Positions 1 through 5,717 of a stretch of DNA of 12,216 nt are shown here, piece by piece. Both the position numbers and the translations under genes were made by a program. The notes beneath the pieces were generated by a model that was given only the letters and a program-made list of their open reading frames with translations, had not been told where the DNA came from and did not search any database. The DNA is from Actinomycetota bacterium (GTDB taxonomy: Bacteria; Actinomycetota; Coriobacteriia; Anaerosomatales; JAHIQC01): the NCBI GenBank assembly GCA_018902765.1, contig JAHIQC010000338.1:1-12216 (forward strand), given 5' to 3'. Each line of letters starts with the position of its first letter. Position 1 is the stretch's first letter.

Positions 1-1
1 A

Positions 2-502
2 TCTCAGCCGTATTCGCGCTTCTCTCCTCAGTTCAATCAGGCGAACCTCAAGGCGGCGCTACAGGCTTCGGGTTTGCGCTACCTGTACATGGGCGATTGC
101 CTTGGCGGCCGGCCCTCTGGAGCGGGCATGTACGACTCTGGGGGGTTCGTGTTGTACTCAGCAGTCGCTGCGTCCACACGCTTCATGCAAGGCATAGAGC
201 GACTCGAGTGCGGCGCAGAGGACTATCGTGTGGTCATCATGTGCAGCGAAGAGGACCCCACTTCGTGTCATCGCCACCTGCTCGTCGGACGCGTACTTGT
301 CACCCATGGTCACGAAGTCATCCACTTGAGAGGCGACGGCACAACGGAGACTTATCAGCAAGTCGAGCTTCGACGTTTGCCGGGACAGATGAGTCTTCTT
401 GTGCAGGAGGAAGCGCCGTGGAGATCTACACGATCGGTTTCACCAAGAAGTCCGCAGAGCAGTTCTTCGGACTTCTCAGACGACATGGAATCGAGCGACT
501 AG
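2..502 (+). CDS. DUF488 protein, first copy (5' end outside window)
   Basis: Partial gene: the frame is open from base 2, so the true start lies left of the window, and the internal TTG at 74 is not the start. The first visible residues (SQPYSRFSPQFN) match the region of DUF488 proteins that usually follows a 'VDVRS' strand, followed by YMGDCLGGRP. The family signature of paired cysteines, CSE-x6-CHR, is at visible residues 81-91. DUF488 proteins have no settled biochemical role that I know of; the conserved Cys/His/Arg residues suggest an enzyme. Family-like sequence ends near GQMSLL; the last roughly 25 residues are a Ser/Arg-rich tail read through the start of the next gene, giving an 85-nt overlap. 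It is the first gene of an apparent operon with a second DUF488 gene and a DuOB-like gene. Family assignment is firm, function unknown. Confidence 0.85.
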   Translation, partial: SQPYSRFSPQFNQANLKAALQASGLRYLYMGDCLGGRPSGAGMYDSGGFVLYSAVAASTRFMQGIERLECGAEDYRVVIMCSEEDPTSCHRHLLVGRVLVTHGHEVIHLRGDGTTETYQQVELRRLPGQMSLLVQEEAPWRSTRSVSPRSPQSSSSDFSDDMESSD

Positions 503-852
503 TCGACATCCGCCTGAACAACTCGTCTCAGCTTGCCGGGTTCACTAAGGCTAGAGACCTGGAGTTCTTCCTTCGCGAGATTCTGGGAGCCAGCTACGTT
601 CACGAGCCCCGTCTGGCGCCAACTGAGGAGATCCTGGGCGCGTACAAGCATGGCGGTTCGTGGAGCGAATACGAGCACGCATACATGAAGCTATTGCGTG
701 AGCGCCAGGTTGAGTCGTTGTTGCGGCGTAGCGACTTCGAGCACCGCAGTGTTCTGCTCTGTAGCGAGCCGACGACGGAGCGTTGCCATCGACGGCTCGC
801 CGCGGAATACCTGAGCGATGCGTGGGGGGACGTCAGGCGAATCGACATATAG
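418..852 (+). CDS. DUF488 protein, second copy
   Basis: A 144-residue protein with a GTG start chosen because a strong AGGAGG (405-410) lies 7 nt upstream and the N-terminus then begins exactly at the family's opening strand (VEIYTIGFTKKSAEQFF). Further family landmarks are LVDIRLNN (28-35), QLAGF (38-42), a W..Y..AY segment near 82-89 and the CSE-x5-CHR signature at 115-125. The longer upstream open frame is a shadow inside the first DUF488 gene. This copy is a different subtype from the first one (QLAGF rather than YSRFSPQFN at the equivalent loop), so the pair is not a recent duplication. It overlaps the upstream gene by 85 nt, and its stop is only 8 nt before the next start, so the three genes are probably co-transcribed and translationally coupled. 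Biochemical activity is unknown. Confidence 0.9.
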   Translation: MEIYTIGFTKKSAEQFFGLLRRHGIERLVDIRLNNSSQLAGFTKARDLEFFLREILGASYVHEPRLAPTEEILGAYKHGGSWSEYEHAYMKLLRERQVESLLRRSDFEHRSVLLCSEPTTERCHRRLAAEYLSDAWGDVRRIDI

Positions 853-860
853 GGGGAGCA

Positions 861-1580
861 ATGCCGATTGTAGTCACGCAACTGACTCGAATGAGGGAAG
901 GGCACGTGTGCGTCGCGGGTATTGACCCCGCGAGCGGCATGCATGTACGACCTGTCCTGCCGGATCACCAGCGTTGCCCGGATACGGTCCTCGCTCGCAA
1001 CGGCGGGCCCTATGAATTGGGTGCTGTCGTCGACCTAGGCCGGGTTCGGCCAAGGGCTCGTCCGCCGGAGATTGAGGATGTCATCCTAGCGGGACGACCT
1101 GCGCATGTCGGCGACTTCGCGCCCGGAGACTTCTGGGCGCTCATCGACGACGCGGCTCAGGATGACCTTGAGGACATCTTCGGTGCCAGTTTCGGACGAA
1201 GGGGTTCGCAGGCTTGCGGCACGCCAGAAGGCTATGGTGACGCATCCCTCGGCGTGCTGCGTCCCGCTCGGCCCATGACCCTGCATTGGGACGAATGGAA
1301 GGGTCAGGCGAGGATCAAGGCTTCTGTGCCGTTCGGACGTGACCAGACCCGCGTGCCAGTTACAGACGTGCGACTATATGAGGCTGACTGCGTCACGCCA
1401 AGCTACGAACGGTTTGACCTTATGTCGCGGATGATTCGAAGCGGGCGCCCCGTCTTGGTGGCTGTGGGTCTTTCGCGGCCCTACGCGCCTGACGGTGGTG
1501 AGGCTTCCCATTGGCTCCAGGTAAATGGGATCTACGTTGGTGACGGTGACCTCTGGCGCGACGGCGACGGTCGCGATTGA
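861..1580 (+). CDS. Probable dual OB-fold (DuOB) domain protein
   Basis: A 239-residue protein starting at ATG 861; a GGGGAG at 853-858 directly follows the upstream stop codon and gives a good ribosome binding site. The sequence opens with a beta-strand and a basic stretch (MPIVVTQLTRMREGHVCVAG), has alternating short strands through the first half and an acidic middle (about 96-106), and ends with the segment HWLQVNGIY (217-225). The closing segment and the neighbourhood of DUF488 genes match what I remember of the 'dual OB-containing domain' family, which suggests nucleic-acid binding, but this is recall and not a profile match. No catalytic motif is apparent. It closes the DUF488-DUF488 operon. 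Twenty-three bases past its stop the insertion sequence begins, so the coding region itself looks intact. Confidence 0.7.
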   Translation: MPIVVTQLTRMREGHVCVAGIDPASGMHVRPVLPDHQRCPDTVLARNGGPYELGAVVDLGRVRPRARPPEIEDVILAGRPAHVGDFAPGDFWALIDDAAQDDLEDIFGASFGRRGSQACGTPEGYGDASLGVLRPARPMTLHWDEWKGQARIKASVPFGRDQTRVPVTDVRLYEADCVTPSYERFDLMSRMIRSGRPVLVAVGLSRPYAPDGGEASHWLQVNGIYVGDGDLWRDGDGRD

Positions 1581-1593
1581 GGTGCTAACAAAC

Positions 1594-1603
1594 GGATCAA
1601 CCT
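1594..1603 (+). repeat. Left arm of the inverted repeat split by the IS
   Basis: GGATCAACCT lies immediately left of the IS. With one bulged base (C1598) it pairs over nine bases with AGGTTATCC at 2950-2958 on the far side of the element. Before insertion the two arms would have been about 14 nt apart. The base pairing is seen directly; that this hairpin was the target is an inference. Confidence 0.6.
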
Positions 1604-1611
1604 GACAGTGA

Positions 1612-1825
1612 ATATGGGCTCGGTACCAGTCGTATGTGACGATGGTGCCGGGCCTTGTCTGTCGGGCTGACCCACAACCTGACTGACCGGAAGTGTCCTC
1701 GGCGAGATCTGTCGCCCGACTGACGAGGCCTCGTTCCAGCAGTCGCACGCGACCGGAACGGGCGTCCGTGACCTCATAGGAGCCTGCGCGAACAGGAGCC
1801 CGTCACTGTCTTGTCCGCCCGCCCG
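1612..1825 (+). ncRNA. Predicted bridge RNA (seekRNA) of the IS110-family element
   Basis: Three consecutive structured domains precede the transposase. (1) A long 5' hairpin: GGCTCGGTACCA (1617-1628) pairs with TGGTGCCGGGCC (1643-1654) with two G-U pairs, then TCGT/ACGA caps it. (2) A candidate target-binding loop closed by GTCGGGC (1661-1667) and GCCCGAC (1714-1720), with a small tip helix GGA/TCC. Its 5' side carries CAACCT (1675-1680), identical to the left flank plus core; its 3' side carries GGCGAGAT (1701-1708), complementary to right-flank bases 2934-2941 with one G-T pair. (3) A candidate donor-binding loop closed by CGGGCG (1759-1764) and CGCCCG (1816-1821). Its 5' side carries ATAGGAGC (1776-1783), identical to the right end; its 3' side carries CACTGTC (1804-1810), complementary to the left end. 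A further hairpin, CGTTCC/GGAACG (1732-1760), joins the loops. RNA ends are estimates. Confidence 0.75.
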
Positions 1826-1861
1826 GCCGGTGCGTGCCTCCATCGGAAGGCGGTCTTGAGC

Positions 1862-2929
1862 ATGGCAGGGAGCACAGCGGTTGTCATCGGCGGCGTCGAC
1901 ACGCACGGTCACACTCATCAGGCGGCGGCAATCGATTCTGCCGGCCGGATCCTCGGCAGTGCGGAGTTCGAGGCGTGCGCACAAGGCTACAGGGAGTTGC
2001 TCGCGTGGCTGCGTGACCACGGCTCCGTTGATTCGGTCGGGATCGAGGGCACGGGCTCGTACGGAGCGGGTCTGTGCCGGCATCTGCTCGCGGAGGGAGT
2101 GAGAGTCCTCGATGTCGACCGTCCGGACCGAAGGACGCGTCGGACCCGGGGCAAGTCCGATCCGATCGATGCGGAGTCGGCGGCCAGAGCGGTGCTCGCC
2201 GGGACCGCGACGACGGTGCCGAAGGATCGCAGCGGTGCGGTCGAGTCCATCCGCACGCTGCGAATAGCACGCTCAGGGGCCGTGAAGGCCCGGACCGCGG
2301 CGATGAACGCACTCCGGACGACGATCAGCACCGCGCCTGAGGCGATGCGCTCGGGACTCGAGGCGCTCATGCCCGCGAAGCTCGTTGATACCTGTGCCGC
2401 GCTGCGCCCAGACCGCGACAAGATCGAGGATCCCTTGCAGGGCACCAAGCTCGCGTTGCGCTCGATCGCACGCAGGATCGAGAGCCTTGACGCCGAGGTG
2501 CACGAGCTCGATGCCGCGCTCACACGGTTGGTGCGACAGGCGGCACCCACTACCGTTGCCATCCTCGGTATCGGGGTCGACCACGCCGGACAACTGCTCG
2601 TGTCCGCCGGACAGAATCCGGAGCGATTCCACTCCGACGCTGCTTTCGCGCGTCTGTGCGGAGTCGCTCCTGTTCCGGCTTCGAGCGGTCGGGTGTCCCG
2701 TCACCGATTGAGCCGCGGAGGTGATCGTCAGGCCAACAGGGCACTCCACATGGCTGTGGTGGTGCGACTGGGGCGCTGCCCGCGCACGAGGGAGTACGTT
2801 GAGCGGCGGACGGCAGAGGGACTCTCCAAACCGGAGATCATGCGCTGCCTGAAGCGGTACCTGGCCCGAGAGGTCTATCATGCTCTCAGGGTTGACCTGC
2901 AGGAGCTCGGGGGGCTTGACACGATATAG
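1862..2929 (+). CDS. IS110-family transposase (DEDD recombinase)
   Basis: A 355-residue recombinase of normal family length. The N-terminal RuvC-like DEDD domain shows D13 in GVDTHGHTH, E62 in IEGTGSYG, and D100 and D103 in KSDPIDAESAARA. The C-terminal Transposase_20 domain holds FARLCGVAPVPASSG (about 262-276), where S274 or S275 is the candidate nucleophile, followed by basic residues and GGDRQANRALH. All key residues are present and the frame is uninterrupted, so the enzyme could be active. ATG 1862 was chosen: GGAAGG (1845-1850) lies 11 nt upstream. The in-frame TTG at 1856 is possible; the in-frame TTG at 1811 would fall inside the guide RNA and is unlikely. The family cuts and rejoins DNA with both sites chosen by the element's own bridge RNA, here predicted just upstream. 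Confidence 0.95.
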   Translation: MAGSTAVVIGGVDTHGHTHQAAAIDSAGRILGSAEFEACAQGYRELLAWLRDHGSVDSVGIEGTGSYGAGLCRHLLAEGVRVLDVDRPDRRTRRTRGKSDPIDAESAARAVLAGTATTVPKDRSGAVESIRTLRIARSGAVKARTAAMNALRTTISTAPEAMRSGLEALMPAKLVDTCAALRPDRDKIEDPLQGTKLALRSIARRIESLDAEVHELDAALTRLVRQAAPTTVAILGIGVDHAGQLLVSAGQNPERFHSDAAFARLCGVAPVPASSGRVSRHRLSRGGDRQANRALHMAVVVRLGRCPRTREYVERRTAEGLSKPEIMRCLKRYLAREVYHALRVDLQELGGLDTI

Positions 2930-2949
2930 GAGCATCTCGCTTCGTTCCC

Positions 2950-2958
2950 AGGTTATCC
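2950..2958 (+). repeat. Right arm of the inverted repeat split by the IS
   Basis: AGGTTATCC is complementary to 1594-1603 apart from one bulged C. There is no T-run after it, so a simple rho-independent terminator for the DUF488 operon is not supported; it may be another small palindromic target of the kind IS110-family elements often use. Confidence 0.6.
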
Positions 2959-2987
2959 CTAAGCACGTTCGACCGAGCAGGAGTTGG

Positions 2988-3506
2988 ATGTACTGTCCTC
3001 GCTGTGAATCCGAGTATCAGCCCGGGTTTCTTGAGTGCGCAGAATGCGACACTCTTCTCGTTGATGAGTTGACGCCCACGTCGCCGTACACACCGCTTCG
3101 GCTTGAGACTGTGTTCGCCGCTGGCCGCCCTGATCTCGTCGCCATCGCCAAGTCCGTTCTCGTGTCCGCCGACGTGGAGTTCGTGGTGCGCGGCGAGCAT
3201 CTTCAGGAGATGTTCTCGTGGGGGCGATTCCCCTATGGCTACAACGTCTTCATCGGTCCGATCGAGTTGTTGGTCTCTGCGGATGACGCTGTCGACGCAC
3301 GCGCGCTGTTGGCCGACATTGGCAGTTCGGAATCCTCGATCTATGCGGGAGAGCTGCCTTCGGAAGACGCTGTCATCGTCAGCCCGATGCAGCGACGGGT
3401 GCGCGCATTGAGTCGGCTTATCGTCATGATGGTTCTGCTGTACTGGGCGTTGGGTTTTGGAGCAGGCCTCATCTCGTTGGTCTACTCCGCGTTGTTTGGC
3501 AACTGA
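2988..3506 (+). CDS. Zinc-ribbon, DUF2007 and membrane-anchor protein
   Basis: A 172-residue protein. The N-terminus is a zinc ribbon (C3-x2-C6 and C17-x2-C20). Residues about 39-111 look like DUF2007 ('putative signal transducing protein'), with TVFAAGRPDLVAIAKSVL, FVVRGEHLQEM and VSADDAVDARALLADI as the typical strands and helices. A hydrophobic helix at about 143-167 should anchor it in the membrane with the zinc ribbon probably cytoplasmic. The ATG at 2988 was chosen because AGGAG (2979-2983) precedes it and the zinc ribbon starts at residue 3. The IS right end is only 54 bp upstream, so any native promoter further left is now separated from the gene. Domain calls are solid; no role in the cell is established. 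Confidence 0.88.
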   Translation: MYCPRCESEYQPGFLECAECDTLLVDELTPTSPYTPLRLETVFAAGRPDLVAIAKSVLVSADVEFVVRGEHLQEMFSWGRFPYGYNVFIGPIELLVSADDAVDARALLADIGSSESSIYAGELPSEDAVIVSPMQRRVRALSRLIVMMVLLYWALGFGAGLISLVYSALFGN

Positions 3507-3590
3507 GTCGCGGCGCAGCCATGCCGTTCGAACAAGCGCTTCGAGCAGAGCGCAGGGCTGCATTGTGATGAGAGCGCTGAGCGCCTCCGG

Positions 3591-3619
3591 TTGCCCGGAT
3601 ATACTAGAAGTGATATAGT
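3591..3619 (+). promoter_or_regulatory. Promoter with overlapping dyad for the XRE gene
   Basis: TTGCCC (3591-3596) and TATAGT (3614-3619) are separated by 17 bp, a well-formed sigma70-type promoter 55 bp upstream of the XRE start. An imperfect inverted repeat, ATATACT then AGTGATAT around 3599-3616, covers the spacer and the -10 box. That arrangement is typical of antitoxin autorepression; direct binding by the encoded XRE protein is inferred. Confidence 0.6.
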
Positions 3620-3673
3620 CCTTCTCGCCTCAAGTCCTTCGGCGGCTTGTTGCCGCGTACCGAGGAGAATCTC

Positions 3674-4015
3674 ATGGGCCAATTTGTCAGCCTCAACCCC
3701 CACGCAGAACCTGGCCTCGGCTCTGGTCATGCCGTGCGCCTCGGTCTCGCTCAAGAAATCTCGCGGTTGGTAGCCGAGCGCGGCCTCACCCAGACCGAAG
3801 CCGCAGAGCTCGTGGGCGCAACGCAGCCGAACATCTCGGCGATTCTTGCCGGGAAAGTGGATGGATTGTCGATCGAGCGCCTTGTGCGCATCCTCAACGC
3901 ACTCGATCATGACGTGCACCTGGTCGTCTTGCCCAAGTCCGTTCGAGCCAGGACAGCCTCAGCGCGCGTATTCGCCTGCCGGTCGGAGCCGATTGCGGAT
4001 ACGGGAGTCTCGTGA
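3674..4015 (+). CDS. XRE-family antitoxin-like regulator (HTH_37 type)
   Basis: A 113-residue protein. The helix-turn-helix spans about residues 38-60 (LTQTEAAELVGATQPNISAI), followed by GLSIERLVRILNALDHDVHLVV, the arrangement seen in HTH_37/HigA-like antitoxins. ATG 3674 was chosen for its GAGGAGA ribosome binding site at 3662-3668; the open frame begins slightly earlier but without such a site. Residues after about 90 are basic and non-conserved in appearance. Antitoxins of this type usually follow a RelE/HigB-like toxin gene, but the 167 bp upstream holds only the promoter and no toxin frame, so this is either an orphan antitoxin, a solo regulator, or paired with the following gene 55 bp downstream. 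It probably represses its own dyad-containing promoter. Confidence 0.85.
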   Translation: MGQFVSLNPHAEPGLGSGHAVRLGLAQEISRLVAERGLTQTEAAELVGATQPNISAILAGKVDGLSIERLVRILNALDHDVHLVVLPKSVRARTASARVFACRSEPIADTGVS

Positions 4016-4070
4016 TGCACGCTTCTGGCGCGCGCCCGCTACACCCGGGGTGATACTGCGTGAGAGCATC

Positions 4071-4676
4071 ATGAACTCGTATGACCTGGCTGCACACGAG
4101 GTCAGTCGCGCAACCGGCCTCAGCGTGGACGAGATTACTGATCTTGCCGAGGAACGTGCATCCCTCACCGTCGTCACGGCTCTGAAGCTTGCGGCGTACT
4201 CTGACACGCCGGTCGAGGACTGGCTACGCATGCAAAGTGCCCTGGCCGCTTGGGAGGCCGCACGTGTGATGGCAGAGGAGCTCGCTGCAATTGAACCCTT
4301 CGATACCAATCGAGGCATGTGGGCAAACCGGGACCCCTTGCCGCCCGAACTGCTGGAGCAGCTTCGCGAGAGTTGTGCCGATTTGGATGACCCACGACGG
4401 TACCTCATAAGGTCGAGTTTCGATGGCAGCAGCGAGTGGGCCGCGTACTACGATGCGGAATCCGATTGCTGGGCGACTGACCTTCCGAGTGGGACCCGTT
4501 TCAAACGCCGGTGGGCCGCTGAGAAGGTTCTCGAGGGGATGGCCGACGAGCACCACGACGTAGTCGAGATCGATATAGCCACAAATATGGAAATTCTGGC
4601 GCAGCGGGTCTCGGTGCGCCAAAGGCGGAATTTCCGGGGGCTCAAGCCCGACGAGGATTCAGGAGTGCGCGGCTAG
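4071..4676 (+). CDS. Uncharacterised protein with HigA-like N-terminal segment
   Basis: A 201-residue protein. Residues about 7-65 resemble the C-terminal half of a HigA-type DNA-binding domain: SLTVVTALKLAAYSDTPVEDWLRMQ has the pattern of small residues, the tyrosine, the T-P pair and W-L-x2-Q found after the recognition helix of HigA. The remainder (about 85-201) is acidic and contains EWAAYYDAESDCWATDL, which I do not recognise. ATG 4071 is preceded by GAGAG at 4062-4066; an in-frame GTG at 4050 is an alternative. It lies 55 bp after the XRE gene on the same strand and may be co-transcribed, making it the only candidate partner for that orphan antitoxin. The HigA resemblance is judged by eye. 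Confidence 0.6.
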   Translation: MNSYDLAAHEVSRATGLSVDEITDLAEERASLTVVTALKLAAYSDTPVEDWLRMQSALAAWEAARVMAEELAAIEPFDTNRGMWANRDPLPPELLEQLRESCADLDDPRRYLIRSSFDGSSEWAAYYDAESDCWATDLPSGTRFKRRWAAEKVLEGMADEHHDVVEIDIATNMEILAQRVSVRQRRNFRGLKPDEDSGVRG

Positions 4677-4721
4677 TCATTGGTCCGCCGCTCGACGTTA
4701 GACTCGAATGGAGGACGTGCA

Positions 4722-4865
4722 ATGGCTTGGGGTCGGATCAAGCCCGAACACGGCGGAGCGAAACAAGGCAAGGGATTCTGGGGGAGGAAGTGGGAGGCGA
4801 AGGCCGCGAGCAGGCGCGCGCGCCGGCGCGGCCCTACCGCGAGGATCGGGGGCCGTGATTCGTAG
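4722..4865 (+). CDS. Small basic protein, 47 residues
   Basis: The protein begins MAWGRIKPEHGGAKQGKGFW and continues with many lysines and arginines. A GGAGG at 4710-4714 with a 7-nt spacer fixes the start at ATG 4722. The WGRIK, HGGAK and G-x-G-F/Y-W-G motifs recall a widespread small hypothetical protein, though I cannot name a family. Its high positive charge and aromatic residues would fit nucleic-acid or ribosome contact, which is inference only. It is 45 bp downstream of the HigA-like gene and converges with the Doc gene on the other strand, 21 bp away, with no clear terminator between them. Confidence 0.65.
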   Translation: MAWGRIKPEHGGAKQGKGFWGRKWEAKAASRRARRRGPTARIGGRDS

Positions 4866-4886
4866 CCCAACACGTCAGCAGGACGC

Positions 4887-5291
4887 CTACACGCGTTCTG
4901 CGCTGTGCGAGCGTATCCAGTCCGCGAGCGCGGGCTCATCGAGTGCTCCGGAGGCAAGAGCGACCATCGTGGTCACCACTTCGGACTCCTCGGCGGTGAA
5001 CTGAAGACCGTTGAGTCCCAGGAACACCGCCATCGCCATGAAGGCCACGCGCTTGTTGCCGTCGACGTAGGGATGGTTGCTCGACAGTCCGAACCCGTAT
5101 GCCGCCGCAAGCCCGGCCAAGTCCGTGGGCGGTTCGTACGCCAGTTTCTGGCGTGGGCGCGCGAGTGCGGATTCGAGCAGATCCTCGTCTCGCAGTCCCG
5201 GCAGTCCGCCATGGGTGAGTAGCATGTCGGTGTGCACTGCGTCGATGACCACCCGCGTGACCCAGCGCGGTTCTTGGTTGCTGTGAGCCAT
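4887..5291 (-). CDS. doc: Doc-type toxin, Fic fold
   Basis: A 134-residue protein of the death-on-curing branch of the Fic superfamily. The catalytic loop HPYVDGNKR is intact at residues 73-81, with the histidine, the acidic residue and the GNKR nucleotide-binding end. The upstream helices (LPGLRDEDLLESALARP) and the AAAYGFGLSSNHPY stretch are typical of Doc-like proteins. Doc from phage P1 phosphorylates elongation factor EF-Tu; by family this protein should transfer a phosphate or nucleotide to a translation component. The gene follows the AbrB-type antitoxin gene after a 3-bp gap, with no clear ribosome binding site of its own, so translation is probably coupled to the antitoxin. Confidence 0.93.
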   Translation of the reverse strand: MAHSNQEPRWVTRVVIDAVHTDMLLTHGGLPGLRDEDLLESALARPRQKLAYEPPTDLAGLAAAYGFGLSSNHPYVDGNKRVAFMAMAVFLGLNGLQFTAEESEVVTTMVALASGALDEPALADWIRSHSAERV

Positions 5292-5294
5292 GGG

Positions 5295-5522
5295 CTACTT
5301 GGCCAGTTCGCGCAATGCGTTGCGGTATGTGCGGGCCACACTCGATGCAATCGAGAGCGCTTCTTCGGTGTCCGGGTCGTAGGGGGTGAGCAGGATCCCG
5401 CGATCCGTCTCGATGGCGATCACGGTGTCGCCGGCCTCGAGCTTGAGTCTGTCTGCCATGTCCTTGGGCAGCGTGGCGGCTATGGAGCCGCCCGCGCGCC
5501 GCAGTTTCACTCCCTGGGTCAT
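5295..5522 (-). CDS. AbrB/MazE-type antitoxin
   Basis: A 75-residue protein with a swapped-hairpin AbrB DNA-binding domain: VKLRRAGGSIAATLPKDMAD, then LKLEAGDTVIAIETDRGILLTPYD. The C-terminal helix (about 50-75) would bind and neutralise the toxin. ATG at 5522 was chosen because GGAGG (complement of 5530-5534) sits 7 nt upstream and the conserved domain begins at once; the longer open frame to 5636 runs through the operator region. The gene lies directly before doc, the normal antitoxin-first order. It is expected to autorepress from the dyad at 5554-5575. Confidence 0.92.
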   Translation of the reverse strand: MTQGVKLRRAGGSIAATLPKDMADRLKLEAGDTVIAIETDRGILLTPYDPDTEEALSIASSVARTYRNALRELAK

Positions 5523-5553
5523 CTCTGGGCCTCCGTCGATAGGGTTACACCGA

Positions 5554-5575
5554 GTGTAGCATACTTGTGCTACAC
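5554..5575. promoter_or_regulatory. Operator of the AbrB-Doc module
   Basis: A perfect inverted repeat, GTGTAGCA and TGCTACAC, separated by 6 bp and lying 31 bp upstream of the antitoxin start. A further half-site, TACAC at 5546-5550, forms a second, shorter dyad (TACAC-CGA-GTGTA) with the left arm, giving three half-sites in 30 bp. This is the arrangement expected for cooperative autorepression by the toxin-antitoxin complex. The core promoter hexamers on the minus strand are not clear; TATGCT inside the dyad is a possible -10. Confidence 0.7.
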
Positions 5576-5717
5576 AACCGCCGCGTAACAAGCGTATCGA
5601 GCGGACGGTGCAAGGTAGAATGGCCTGAGCTGTCAACGCCGTCGCTCAAAGCGCAACACTTTGGACGGAACCCTATGTCCTGCACCAGTTCACGGTAGTG
5701 GGGGGAGTGATCGCAGC

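Larger units (their letters stand above)
1604..2933 (+). mobile_element. Complete IS110-family insertion sequence, about 1330 bp
   Basis: The limits were inferred from the element's own guide RNA, not from terminal repeats, which this family lacks. The left end GACAGTG (1604-1610) is the exact complement of CACTGTC at 1804-1810. The right end ATAGGAGC (2926-2933) is identical to 1776-1783. The element has a non-coding 5' part of about 250 bp and one transposase gene whose stop codon lies inside the right-end recognition segment. The bases flanking the ends are CT on the left (1602-1603) and AT on the right (2934-2935), the expected positions of the core dinucleotide; the two differ, which is unusual. 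The long non-coding region lies upstream of the gene, as in the IS110 group rather than the IS1111 group. The element lies between the DuOB gene and the zinc-ribbon gene. Confidence 0.8.

Noticed and set aside
1723..1734. Palindrome ACGAGGCCTCGT as a separate operator
   Set aside because: It lies between the two guide loops and competes with the joining hairpin; more simply explained as part of the RNA fold.
1811..1861. TTG at 1811 as the transposase start
   Set aside because: It would place 17 extra codons over the 3' end of the predicted donor loop; the family N-terminus begins near ATG 1862.
1532..2935. Long minus-strand frames across the IS and its leader
   Set aside because: They are mirror frames of GC-rich coding DNA, rich in Arg, Ser and Pro, without ribosome binding sites or recognisable domains.
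3507..3590. A second attC-like site after the zinc-ribbon gene, which would make this a cassette array
   Set aside because: GTTCGAAC and GCAGCC/GGCTGC pairs are present, but no consensus core 7-mers or correctly spaced arms were found.
4173..4645. Minus-strand frames opposite the HigA-like gene
   Set aside because: No ribosome binding sites or motifs; the plus-strand frame has the protein-like composition and a HigA-like pattern.
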